A DNA stretch of 64,000 nucleotides from Muribaculaceae bacterium (GTDB taxonomy: Bacteria; Bacteroidota; Bacteroidia; Bacteroidales; Muribaculaceae), in the NCBI GenBank assembly GCA_017547845.1, contig JAFYNZ010000017.1, positions 29,278-93,277 on the forward strand, in the 5' to 3' direction. The notes under the pieces are model-generated. The model made no database searches and had not been told where the DNA came from. It was given only the letters and a program-made list of their open reading frames with translations. Below are positions 17,305-25,678 of this stretch, one piece after another. Within the stretch, counting starts at the first letter, position 1. Every line of letters begins with the position of its first letter. Made by a program: the position numbers and the translations under genes.

Positions 17305-18348
17305 CTATAGATATAGGAGACCTTGAGGAATTTGCATTGTGGAGCAGTGGAGAGAGCCGTGTTGTCGCACGAGGGCAGAGCAGTCGATGCCTACGATTTG
17401 GTAGCCGGGATAGGCGAGACGCATTATCTCGGTCGCAGCGCGGTCGTTGTCGGGCTGATTGTAGGTCGGCAGCAGGATACGGTCGTTGAGCACGAGATAG
17501 TTGGCATAAGTAGCAGGCAGACGCTCTCCGTCTTCGTCGTACATGGCATCGGCCATCGGAAGCTCAAGCAGACGATATGGACGTCCGTCGGCTGTGGTGA
17601 ACGATTCAAGCTGCATGCGCATATTGAGGAGTGCTTCGAAGTGCTCGTCGTCGATGTCGCGACATCCTACGAAGACGATTGTGTCGTTGGGGCAGATGCG
17701 TGCCAGTGTGTCGATGTGGCTGTCGGTGTCGTCGCCGGCAAGGTAGCCATGGTCGAGCCATAGGTAGCGTGTGAAGCCCAATTCGCGACTAAGCACTTGC
17801 TCCACTTTCTCTTTGCTGAGTCCTCCGTTGCGGTTGGGCGAGCAGAGGCATTCGGTGGTGGTCAGCAGTGTGCCTTGACCATCGGTCTCGAGCGAGCCGC
17901 CCTCGCAGATGTATCCGCGGAGGTTGCGATAGGCGTCAGATGGGATAAGTCCCATGTCGCGTAGGCGAAGGTTGGCAAGGTTGTCGTGGCATGAGGCAAA
18001 CTTTAGTCCCCAGCCGTTGAAGCCGAAGTCGATGGCTTTGAGGCCGTCGGGCGTGTCGATGCTGATGACGCCATAGTCGCGAGTCCAGGTGTCGTTGGTC
18101 GGCATGCTGATCATCAGGATATTGTCCATCGGCAGGTCCTTGAGCAGCTCGGTGGCTTGGACTTTGTCTTTGACCAGTAGGATGAGCTTTTCGCCGCTTT
18201 CTACGATTGCGCGAGCCATTTCCTTGTAGCAGCTATGCACTTCGTCGAGCATATATGCCCAGTCGGTGTCTTCGTGAGGGAGAGCCATGACGATAGCTTC
18301 TTGTGGCTCCCACTCGGCGAGCATTCTTATAGAGTTGTCGTTATTCAT
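17305..18348 (-). CDS. aguA: Agmatine deiminase
   Basis: The ATG at 18348 (MNNDNSIRMLAEWEPQ) gives 347 residues, the usual length; an earlier start at 18570 only translates the overlapping small gene in another frame. The enzyme converts agmatine to N-carbamoylputrescine. Guanidine-modifying signatures include ALPHEDTDWAYML, NDTWTRDYG and the catalytic Cys335 in GSLHC near the C-terminus. The last codons (LLYL and stop) lie inside the 9-bp repeat. The start overlaps the end of the preceding small gene by 8 bp. Confidence 0.95.
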   Translation of the reverse strand: MNNDNSIRMLAEWEPQEAIVMALPHEDTDWAYMLDEVHSCYKEMARAIVESGEKLILLVKDKVQATELLKDLPMDNILMISMPTNDTWTRDYGVISIDTPDGLKAIDFGFNGWGLKFASCHDNLANLRLRDMGLIPSDAYRNLRGYICEGGSLETDGQGTLLTTTECLCSPNRNGGLSKEKVEQVLSRELGFTRYLWLDHGYLAGDDTDSHIDTLARICPNDTIVFVGCRDIDDEHFEALLNMRMQLESFTTADGRPYRLLELPMADAMYDEDGERLPATYANYLVLNDRILLPTYNQPDNDRAATEIMRLAYPGYQIVGIDCSALVRQHGSLHCSTMQIPQGLLYL

Positions 18349-18574
18349 ATTCGTTTTCGAGTATATCCCATTTGCTTTCTTCTGCATCAAATGATTCGTT
18401 GCAGTATTCGATAAATCCGCGTTTCTCGGTGTGTCCTTCTTCGTTGCACCATTCCTTGTAGGCTTTGCGGAGCTCTTCGTCGTCCATAAGCAACTTACGG
18501 AACTCGCTTTCTGCCACATCGACGGAGCGTGATTGTGATATGATAGAGTCAAAAATTTCAAATAAATCAATCAT
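18341..18574 (-). CDS. Small acidic conserved protein, unknown function
   Basis: A 77-residue, strongly acidic protein without signal peptide or membrane span. It is probably largely helical (SEFRKLLMDDEELRKAYKEWCNEEG) and has two Cys and four Trp/Tyr clusters. I do not recognise a named family. Its TAA at 18341-18343 lies downstream of the aguA ATG (8-bp overlap), so it is probably the first gene of an operon with aguA and aguB and may be translationally coupled to aguA. Confidence 0.75.
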   Translation of the reverse strand: MIDLFEIFDSIISQSRSVDVAESEFRKLLMDDEELRKAYKEWCNEEGHTEKRGFIEYCNESFDAEESKWDILENEYE

Positions 18575-18639
18575 AGTTTTGTCTGTAGTTTTAAAATTTT
18601 GTTCAAAAATAAGACAAATTATCGAAATTACGAAATATC

Positions 18640-18670
18640 TTGCTCAATATTTACTTTTTTACTACTTTTG
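18640..18670 (+). promoter_or_regulatory. Promoter of the DUF1599-DoxX operon
   Basis: TTG (18640-18642), 20 bp, TACTTTTG (18663-18670). It reads toward the ATG at 18749 with a leader of about 75 nt, and lies in the divergent space facing the aguA operon. Confidence 0.6.
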
Positions 18671-18748
18671 CAATCGAATTTGGGGCGTACCCCGCAAGCG
18701 AAATTATTAATCAATCGGGAGATCGGCAGAGGTTTCCCCTAATACATT

Positions 18749-19297
18749 ATGGACATGGAAAAACCAAATACAGGTCAGCAGTTTGCCGCTGTCAAAGAGG
18801 TGTGTAGAGATATATTTGTCAAGAAACTCAAGGACTATGGCACTTCGTGGCGTATCATGCGACCGAAGAGCATTACCGATCAGATTTACATCAAAGCCAA
18901 TCGTATCCGCACCATTGAGCAGACCGGCACGGCACTTGTCGACGAGGGTTTCGAGCCTGAATTTATCGGTATTGTCAACTATGGCATCATCGGACTGATT
19001 CAGCTCGAGCTTGGTGTCGGTGAGGATATCGATGTCGAGGAGGCGACTGCACTCTACGATAAGCTCATAAAGCAGACGACCGACCTGATGCTTGCCAAAA
19101 ACCACGACTACGGCGAGGCTTGGCGATTGATGCGTGTCAGCAGCTACACCGATATTATCCTCCAAAAGATTCTCCGCACAAAGCAGATAGAGGACAACGA
19201 GGGTAAAACCATCATTTCCGAAGGTATCGATGCCAACTATATGGATATGATTAATTATTCTATCTTTGCTCTTATAAAACTAAAATATGGCGAGTGA
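18749..19297 (+). CDS. DUF1599 (nucleotide modification associated domain) protein
   Basis: A 182-residue protein made of two copies of one module. Residues about 28-88 (KLKDYGTSWRIMRPKS, then INYG-like IVNYGIIGLIQLE) align with about 113-181 (KNHDYGEAWRLMRVSS, then MINYSIFALIKLK). Such tandem DUF1599 proteins are conserved in Bacteroidetes; the domain has been linked by others to nucleotide modification, but the activity here is unknown. It overlaps the DoxX-family gene by 11 bp. Confidence 0.85.
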   Translation: MDMEKPNTGQQFAAVKEVCRDIFVKKLKDYGTSWRIMRPKSITDQIYIKANRIRTIEQTGTALVDEGFEPEFIGIVNYGIIGLIQLELGVGEDIDVEEATALYDKLIKQTTDLMLAKNHDYGEAWRLMRVSSYTDIILQKILRTKQIEDNEGKTIISEGIDANYMDMINYSIFALIKLKYGE

Positions 19298-20672
19298 TAA
19301 GACTGCTGTGACAGCGAAGCGTTCGACTTTCCCGTTGTGGAACGAGTTGCTTACGATGCTGTTGCGACTCGTCGTCGGTGCGACTTTTGCCTTCTCGGGA
19401 TTTGTCAAGGCTGTCGACCCTTGGGGCACTATCTTCAAGGTGGACGACTATCTTGCGGCGATGCAGATAGCGGTGCCCGACAGTATTGTGTTTTGTGGAG
19501 TCTTTGCGCTATTTACGATTGAATTTTTATTGGGCGTCTGCTTCATTCTCGGTGCCTATCGCCGACTTGCTCCGTCCCTGGCAATGCTCATGATGCTCGT
19601 GATGCTTCCCCTAACGCTATGGATAGCCGTTGAGGACCCTGTGAGCGACTGTGGTTGCTTCGGTGATGCGCTGGTAATCAGCCATTGGCAGACATTTTGG
19701 AAGAATGTGGTGCTGACCGTGATGGTCGGCTGGCTGGTGGTCTTTGCTCGTAAATCACGGTGCTTTATTATCCCTACATTGCAGTGGCTGATGGTTGCCG
19801 CTACGGTGCTGTTTGTCAATGCAGTTGCAGGATATGGCTATATTTATCAGCCATTGATGGACTTTCGACCATATCCGATAGGGGAGACCTTGGTGAGTCG
19901 TGACGGTGGTGACGAGGAGGTGGAATTTCTCTTCGTTTATAGCAAAGATGGCGTGGAAGCAGAGTTCACTGCCGATGCCTTGCCGGAGGGTGATGAGTGG
20001 ACATTTGTTGACCGTAAAGAGGTGGTCCGTGGCGACACTGAGGAGTCGGCTGCGACATCTAAGTTGCTTCGCATCTATGACGCCGATGATGAAGATGTCA
20101 CAGAGTCGGTGGTGCTCGACGAGGGACGTCAGGTCATCTTGTTCTATTCCTCTCTTGATGAGGTGAGTATTGCATCGACCTATCAGATAAATTCGCTCTA
20201 TGCCTACTGTCAGCAGCAGGGTATCGACATGATATCTGTGGCGGCTGCGACACCCGAAGAGATAGCCGAGTGGGAAGATCTTTCGATGCCGAGTTACGAC
20301 ATTTATATAGCTGAAGACACATCTATTAAGGAGGTGGTCAGAGGCAATCCGGCAGTGGTCTTTCTCGAAGACGGGGTGGTGAAATTCAAGAGCTCGCTCA
20401 AAGCCATTGCCATCGCCGACTTTATGACTGAGGACACGTCGACCGACCCTATGAGTTTTGCCAAGGACAACAAGAATATCCTCTTGAAACTTTCGCTAAT
20501 CTACCTCTTGTCGTTGCTTGCTATCGCAGTGCTCAGCCATGTGCCAATGGTGGTGAGATACGTCAGACGCAGAATTCGTTTCCGCAATCTCATAGTCGAA
20601 GAAGAGGAGGCGATAGAGTCTGCTGACGAGACATCGACCGCTGAGTCTGAGGAGCAGAAGCCGGAGCAATAG
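19287..20672 (+). CDS. BT_3928-type DoxX/MauE membrane protein with C-terminal extension
   Basis: This 461-residue protein has a four-span DoxX/MauE-like domain (about 22-185), which contains the redox-type pair Cys122-Gly-Cys124 in SDCGCFGD. A periplasmic region follows (about 190-400) that resembles a thioredoxin-like fold without an obvious CXXC. One more span (about 402-425) and a Glu-rich cytoplasmic tail end the protein. It matches the BT_3928 family. In many relatives it precedes tpiA; here a terminator and then hutU follow instead. A role in envelope thiol or respiratory redox chemistry is inference. Confidence 0.85.
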   Translation: MASDKTAVTAKRSTFPLWNELLTMLLRLVVGATFAFSGFVKAVDPWGTIFKVDDYLAAMQIAVPDSIVFCGVFALFTIEFLLGVCFILGAYRRLAPSLAMLMMLVMLPLTLWIAVEDPVSDCGCFGDALVISHWQTFWKNVVLTVMVGWLVVFARKSRCFIIPTLQWLMVAATVLFVNAVAGYGYIYQPLMDFRPYPIGETLVSRDGGDEEVEFLFVYSKDGVEAEFTADALPEGDEWTFVDRKEVVRGDTEESAATSKLLRIYDADDEDVTESVVLDEGRQVILFYSSLDEVSIASTYQINSLYAYCQQQGIDMISVAAATPEEIAEWEDLSMPSYDIYIAEDTSIKEVVRGNPAVVFLEDGVVKFKSSLKAIAIADFMTEDTSTDPMSFAKDNKNILLKLSLIYLLSLLAIAVLSHVPMVVRYVRRRIRFRNLIVEEEEAIESADETSTAESEEQKPEQ

Positions 20673-20699
20673 TCAGACGGCAAGTTGCATATATATAGA

Positions 20700-20740
20700 A
20701 ACGTTCGGGTGCGCAATTTGGGCTCGAACGTTTTTTATTT
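20700..20740 (+). terminator. Intrinsic terminator after DUF1599-DoxX operon
   Basis: AACGTTCG (20700-20707) pairs with CGAACGTT (20725-20732) and runs into six T plus ATTTT. A classic rho-independent signal. Confidence 0.85.
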
Positions 20741-20806
20741 TGGCTCTCATCAGAATAATTGGTAAAATAATCTTAAAAATATGGTGCTGATGTGGGCAAA
20801 ATTTAT

Positions 20807-20814
20807 TAATTTTG
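20807..20814 (+). promoter_or_regulatory. Possible hut operon promoter (-7 element)
   Basis: TAATTTTG matches the -7 consensus and would start transcription near 20818, about 27 nt before the hutU ATG. No TTTG is found at the expected -33 distance, so activation by a regulator may be needed. Confidence 0.4.
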
Positions 20815-20844
20815 TGCATTAAAGGAAATCTAATTGTATAAATC

Positions 20845-22833
20845 ATGAGAATAACACTTTCAAACCAACTACCGGAGTATCCTATATTCGTTGAGGGTAT
20901 CCGTCGTGCGCCGGACCGCGGCTATACTTTGACTCCTGAGAAGACAGTGGTCGCTCTTAAGAACGCTCTGCGTTATATCCCTGAAGAACTTCACGAGCAA
21001 TTGGCTACTGAATTCCTCGAAGAGCTTCGCACTCGTGGTCGTATCTATGGCTATCGTTTCCGTCCTCAGGGCGACTTGAAGGCTAAATCTATCGATGAAT
21101 ATAAGGGCAAATGCGTGGAAGGTAAGGCTTTCCAAGTGATGATTGACAACAACCTTTGCTTCGACATCGCTCTCTATCCTTACGAACTCGTGACTTACGG
21201 CGAGACAGGTCAAGTGTGCCAAAACTGGATGCAATATCGCCTCATCATGCAATATCTCGAAGAGTTGACACAAGATCAGACACTCGTCATTGAGTCAGGT
21301 CACCCACTCGGTCTCTTCCCATCTCACCCAAGCGCGCCACGCGTTATCATCACCAACGCTATGATGGTCGGTATGTTTGACAACCTCCACGACTGGCACG
21401 AAGCTATGCAGATGGGTGTTGCCAACTATGGTCAGATGACTGCAGGCGGCTGGATGTACATCGGTCCTCAAGGTATCGTACACGGTACGTTCAACACACT
21501 CCTCAACGCGGGTCGTATGAAACTCGGCGTGCCACAAGATGGCGACCTCCGCGGTCACTTGTTCATCTCATCAGGTCTTGGTGGTATGAGTGGTGCTCAG
21601 CCTAAGGCAGCCGAAATCGCAGGTGCTGCAGCTATCATCGCTGAAGTAGATGCTTCTCGTATCGAAACTCGCCACTCTCAAGGTTGGGTACAGGAAGTGA
21701 CTGACGATATCGCTAAGGCATTTGAGTTGGCTGAAAAGGCTATGGAAGCTAAAGAGCCTATCTCAATCGCTTACCTTGGTAACGTCGTAGACTTGCTCGA
21801 ATATGCTGTAGAACACAATAAGAAAGTAGAGCTCCTCAGCGACCAGACATCTTGTCACGCTGTCTACGAAGGTGGCTATTGCCCTGCAGGCATCACTTTC
21901 GAAGAACGCACACAATTGTTGAGCAACGATATCGAGAAATTTAAGGCTCTCGTCGACGAGTCATTGAAGCGTCACTTCGAAGCTATCAAGGCTCTTGTCG
22001 CTCGTGGTACTTACTTCTTCGACTATGGCAACTCATTCATGAAGGCTATCTACGATGCCGGCGTTAAGGAGATCTCTCGCAATGGTATCGACGAAAAAGA
22101 TGGCTTCATCTGGCCTTCTTATGTAGAAGACATCATGGGTCCAATGCTCTTTGACTACGGCTATGGTCCATTCCGTTGGGTATGCTTGAGCGGTAAACAC
22201 GAAGACCTCATCAAGACCGACCAAGCTGCTATGTCATGCATCGATGTCAATCGTCGTGGTCAAGACCGTGACAACTACAACTGGATTCGCGACGCTGAAA
22301 AGAACGCGCTCGTAGTCGGTACTCAAGCTCGTATCCTCTACCAAGACGCAGTCGGTCGTATGAACATCGCACTCAAGTTCAACGAGATGGTACGCAACGG
22401 TGAAGTAGGTCCTATCATGCTCGGCCGTGACCACCACGACGTGAGCGGTACAGACTCTCCATTCCGCGAAACATCCAACATCAAAGACGGCTCTAACGTA
22501 ATGGCCGACATGGCTACTCAATGCTTCGCCGGCAACTGTGCTCGTGGTATGAGCCTCGTAGCACTCCACAATGGTGGTGGCGTAGGTATAGGTAAGTCTA
22601 TCAACGGCGGTTTCGGTATGGTCTGCGACGGCTCTAAGCGTGTAGACGAAATCCTCCGTAGCGCAATGTTGTGGGACGTAATGGGTGGCGTGGCACGTCG
22701 TTCATGGGCTCGCAACGAAAACGCTATGTCGACAGTCTCTGAGTTCAACGACTCACACGGCAACCAAGGCTTCTCTATCACAGAGCCATTCGTAGCCGAT
22801 GACGCTTACATCAAATCACTTATCAACAAATAA
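20845..22833 (+). CDS. hutU: Urocanate hydratase
   Basis: A 662-residue protein, longer than the roughly 550-residue proteobacterial enzyme but typical of the Bacteroidetes and eukaryote-like form. It converts urocanate to imidazolone propionate using tightly bound NAD. Visible signatures include QMTAGGWMYIGPQGIVHGT, SSGLGGMSGAQPKA and the conserved C-terminal GGGVGIGKSINGGFG. It is the first gene of the hut operon; ftcD follows after 37 bp. Codons such as GCT, GGT, CGT and AAC dominate, as in highly expressed genes. Confidence 0.97.
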   Translation: MRITLSNQLPEYPIFVEGIRRAPDRGYTLTPEKTVVALKNALRYIPEELHEQLATEFLEELRTRGRIYGYRFRPQGDLKAKSIDEYKGKCVEGKAFQVMIDNNLCFDIALYPYELVTYGETGQVCQNWMQYRLIMQYLEELTQDQTLVIESGHPLGLFPSHPSAPRVIITNAMMVGMFDNLHDWHEAMQMGVANYGQMTAGGWMYIGPQGIVHGTFNTLLNAGRMKLGVPQDGDLRGHLFISSGLGGMSGAQPKAAEIAGAAAIIAEVDASRIETRHSQGWVQEVTDDIAKAFELAEKAMEAKEPISIAYLGNVVDLLEYAVEHNKKVELLSDQTSCHAVYEGGYCPAGITFEERTQLLSNDIEKFKALVDESLKRHFEAIKALVARGTYFFDYGNSFMKAIYDAGVKEISRNGIDEKDGFIWPSYVEDIMGPMLFDYGYGPFRWVCLSGKHEDLIKTDQAAMSCIDVNRRGQDRDNYNWIRDAEKNALVVGTQARILYQDAVGRMNIALKFNEMVRNGEVGPIMLGRDHHDVSGTDSPFRETSNIKDGSNVMADMATQCFAGNCARGMSLVALHNGGGVGIGKSINGGFGMVCDGSKRVDEILRSAMLWDVMGGVARRSWARNENAMSTVSEFNDSHGNQGFSITEPFVADDAYIKSLINK

Positions 22834-22870
22834 TCAGTCAAAACAAACACATTATAATATATATAGCATT

Positions 22871-23770
22871 ATGAATCAAATTATCGAATGCGTACCTAAT
22901 TTTAGCGAAGGTCGCGACCTTGAAAAGATTGAAAAAATCGTAGACTCATTCCGTGGCAAACAGGGCGTTAAGCTCCTCGACTACTCTAACGACCAAGACC
23001 ACAACCGTTGCGTTGTGACTGTAGTGGGCGAACGCGAGCCATTGAAAGCTGCTGTAATCGAAGCTATCGGTAAGGCTGTCGAACTCATCGACCTCACTAA
23101 GCACGAAGGTCAACACCCTCGCATGGGCGCTGTAGACGTTGTGCCTTTCATTCCTATCCGCAACGCTTCTATGGAAGACTGTATAGCTCTTTCTAAGGAA
23201 GTAGGTGAAGAAGTGGCTAAGCTCTACAACCTCCCTGTATTCCTCTATGAAAAGTCTGCTTCAGCTCCTCACCGCGAAAACCTCGCTGCTATCCGCAAGG
23301 GCGAATTCGAAGGTATGGAAGAAAAGATTCACGAGCCACAATGGCACCCAGACTTCGGTCCTGAACAACGCCACCCGACTGCAGGTACTGTAGCAGTTGG
23401 TGCTCGTATGCCTCTCGTAGCATTCAACATCAACCTCAACACTGACCGCCTCGACATCGCTACTGCTATCGGTAAGCGCATCCGTCACATGAACGGTGGT
23501 TTCCGTTTCGTTAAGGCTATGGGCGTCGAACTCTCTGACCGCGGTATCGTTCAAGTGTCTATCAACATGACAGACTACACTCGCACAGCTCTCTATCGCG
23601 TGTTTGAAACAGTGAAGTTTGAAGCTGCTCGTTGGGGCGTGACTATCGCAGGTAGCGAAATCATCGGTCTCGTGCCTATGGCTGCCCTCATCGACACTGC
23701 TGAATACTACCTCGGCATCGAAGACTTCTCTATGGCTCAAGTGCTTGAGTCTCGCATCATGGAAGAGTAA
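22871..23770 (+). CDS. ftcD: Glutamate formimidoyltransferase
   Basis: The ATG at 22871 (MNQIIECVPNFSEGRD) gives 299 residues and begins at the canonical N-terminus; an earlier start at 22799 would overlap hutU and is rejected. The enzyme transfers the formimino group from N-formimino-glutamate to tetrahydrofolate, releasing glutamate. Motifs HPRMGAVDVVPF, RHPTAGTVAVGARMPLVAFN and IGLVPMAAL are diagnostic. The cyclodeaminase activity fused to it in mammals is a separate gene here (25046). hutI starts 3 bp later. Confidence 0.97.
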   Translation: MNQIIECVPNFSEGRDLEKIEKIVDSFRGKQGVKLLDYSNDQDHNRCVVTVVGEREPLKAAVIEAIGKAVELIDLTKHEGQHPRMGAVDVVPFIPIRNASMEDCIALSKEVGEEVAKLYNLPVFLYEKSASAPHRENLAAIRKGEFEGMEEKIHEPQWHPDFGPEQRHPTAGTVAVGARMPLVAFNINLNTDRLDIATAIGKRIRHMNGGFRFVKAMGVELSDRGIVQVSINMTDYTRTALYRVFETVKFEAARWGVTIAGSEIIGLVPMAALIDTAEYYLGIEDFSMAQVLESRIMEE

Positions 23771-23773
23771 TAT

Positions 23774-25018
23774 ATGCAGAACCTCATAATCAAAAACGCA
23801 ACTATAGTGACCCCTTGCGGCGATTCTGCTCGCAAGGGCGTTGCTATGTCAGAGTTGACCATCATCAATGCCGGCTGTGTCATCGCCAACGATGGTGTTA
23901 TCACCTATGTCGGAGACGCAGAGTCAATGCCTGAAGTCAATGTGGCTGACTACGAAGTAATCGACGCTGAGGGTAGATGTTTGCTCCCGGGCTTCGTTGA
24001 TTCTCACACTCACCTTGTATTCGGAGGCTATCGTCCTGACGAATTTGAATGGCGTCTAAAGGGTGATACCTATATGTCAATCATGGAGCGTGGTGGTGGT
24101 ATCCAGTCATCGGTCAACGCTACTCGCGCTGCATCGGCAGAAGAACTCGAAGAAAAGGCTCAATGGCACATCGATCGCATGGTCGAAATGGGTGTCACTA
24201 CCGTAGAAGCTAAGAGCGGCTATGGCCTCGACACTGCGACTGAACGCAAGCAACTTGAAGTAATCAAGAGCCTCGCTGACAAGGAGGACCAAAAGCTTCG
24301 CATCGTGTCTACATTCCTCGGTGCTCACGCTACTCCTAAAGAATACAAAGGTCGCACAGCTGAATATGTCGACCTCATCATCAACGAGATGCTCCCTGCG
24401 TTCAAGGATTTGACCACCAATTGCGACATCTTCTGTGAGAAGAATGTGTTTGAAATCGAAGACTCTCGTCGTCTGCTCAATGCTGCTAAGGAGATGGGCT
24501 ACAAGATTAAGCTCCACGCTGACGAAATCGTCACTCTCGGCGGTGCAGAACTCTCTGCCGAACTCGGTGCTTTGTCGGCCGACCACTTGTTGCACGTTAG
24601 CGACCAAGGTGTCAAAGACATGGCTGAAAAGGGTGTTGTGGCTACATTGTTGCCATTGACAGCGTTCACACTCAAAGAGCCATTTGCTCCGGCAAGAAAG
24701 TTTATCGATTCTAACGCAGCAGTAGCTTTGGCTACCGACCTCAACCCGGGTTCTTGCTACTCAGGCTCAATTCCATTGACTATCGCTTTGGCTTGCATCT
24801 ATATGAAGATGAGCATCGAAGAGGTGATCACAGCACTCACGCTCAATGGCGCAGCTGCTCTTGGCATCGCTGACGAAGTGGGTTCAATCGAAATCGGCAA
24901 GAAGGCCGACTTTGTGATGCTTCGTTCCGACAACTATAAGACATTGCCATACTATGTCGGCATGAATTGTGTCAAGATGACAATCCACGACGGTAAGGTG
25001 GTGAATGTAAACGATTAA
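23774..25018 (+). CDS. hutI: Imidazolonepropionase
   Basis: A 414-residue amidohydrolase that opens imidazolone propionate to N-formimino-L-glutamate. The metal site HxH is His78 and His80 in DSHTHLVFGG. Later conserved segments include KLHADEIVTLGGAELSAEL and ALATDLNPGSC. It is preceded by ftcD and followed by fchA after 27 bp. Confidence 0.97.
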   Translation: MQNLIIKNATIVTPCGDSARKGVAMSELTIINAGCVIANDGVITYVGDAESMPEVNVADYEVIDAEGRCLLPGFVDSHTHLVFGGYRPDEFEWRLKGDTYMSIMERGGGIQSSVNATRAASAEELEEKAQWHIDRMVEMGVTTVEAKSGYGLDTATERKQLEVIKSLADKEDQKLRIVSTFLGAHATPKEYKGRTAEYVDLIINEMLPAFKDLTTNCDIFCEKNVFEIEDSRRLLNAAKEMGYKIKLHADEIVTLGGAELSAELGALSADHLLHVSDQGVKDMAEKGVVATLLPLTAFTLKEPFAPARKFIDSNAAVALATDLNPGSCYSGSIPLTIALACIYMKMSIEEVITALTLNGAAALGIADEVGSIEIGKKADFVMLRSDNYKTLPYYVGMNCVKMTIHDGKVVNVND

Positions 25019-25045
25019 TTATTAACCGATTAAACTAATTAAATC

Positions 25046-25666
25046 ATGAAATTACAAGATCTCGATATTAAAGGTTTTATGGCTGCTACATCAGGTAGCG
25101 ACCCTGTGCCTGGTGGTGGTAGTATCTCAGCACTTTGCGGTGCTTTGTCAGCTGCTCTCGCAGAGATGGTGACAGGTCTCACTATCGGCCGTAAGAAATA
25201 TGTAGAAGTAGAGGAAGAAATGAAGGCTTTGGCTCCTAAGATGGCTGAAGCTCAAGTGAAGTTCCTCCAATTCATCGACGATGATGCTGATGCCTACAAC
25301 GTAGTGTTTGACGCATTCAAGCTTCCAAAGGAAACAGATGAAGAAAAGGCTGCTCGCTCTAACGCTATTCAAGAGGCTACCCTCAAGGCTGCACTCGTAC
25401 CTCTCGAAGTAGCTAAGACTGCAGTCGAAATCATGGATGCTATCGCTGTAATCGCTGCTAAGGGCAACCAGAATGCTATCACAGATGCTTGTGTGGCTAT
25501 GATGTGCGCTCGCACAGCTACTTTCGGTGCATTGCTCAACGTTCGCATCAACCTCTCATCTCTCAAGGATGCAGATAAGGTGGCTGAACTCAGTGCAGAA
25601 TGCGACAGACTCCATGCTGAAGCTAATCGCAAAGAACAAGAGCTCCTTAATTCTATCAACCTCTAA
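25046..25666 (+). CDS. fchA: Formiminotetrahydrofolate cyclodeaminase
   Basis: A 206-residue, mostly helical member of the cyclodeaminase/cyclohydrolase family. The loop TSGSDPVPGGGSISALCGAL near the N-terminus is diagnostic for folate binding. It deaminates and cyclises 5-formiminotetrahydrofolate to 5,10-methenyltetrahydrofolate and ammonia, completing the FtcD reaction. Residue numbers match free-standing bacterial FchA proteins. hutH starts 12 bp downstream. Confidence 0.93.
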   Translation: MKLQDLDIKGFMAATSGSDPVPGGGSISALCGALSAALAEMVTGLTIGRKKYVEVEEEMKALAPKMAEAQVKFLQFIDDDADAYNVVFDAFKLPKETDEEKAARSNAIQEATLKAALVPLEVAKTAVEIMDAIAVIAAKGNQNAITDACVAMMCARTATFGALLNVRINLSSLKDADKVAELSAECDRLHAEANRKEQELLNSINL

Positions 25667-25678
25667 TAAGTCGACACT

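Noticed and set aside
18349-18570. 74-residue extension of agmatine deiminase
   Set aside because: It is another frame of the small acidic gene; the family begins near MLAEWEPQ, just after the ATG at 18348.
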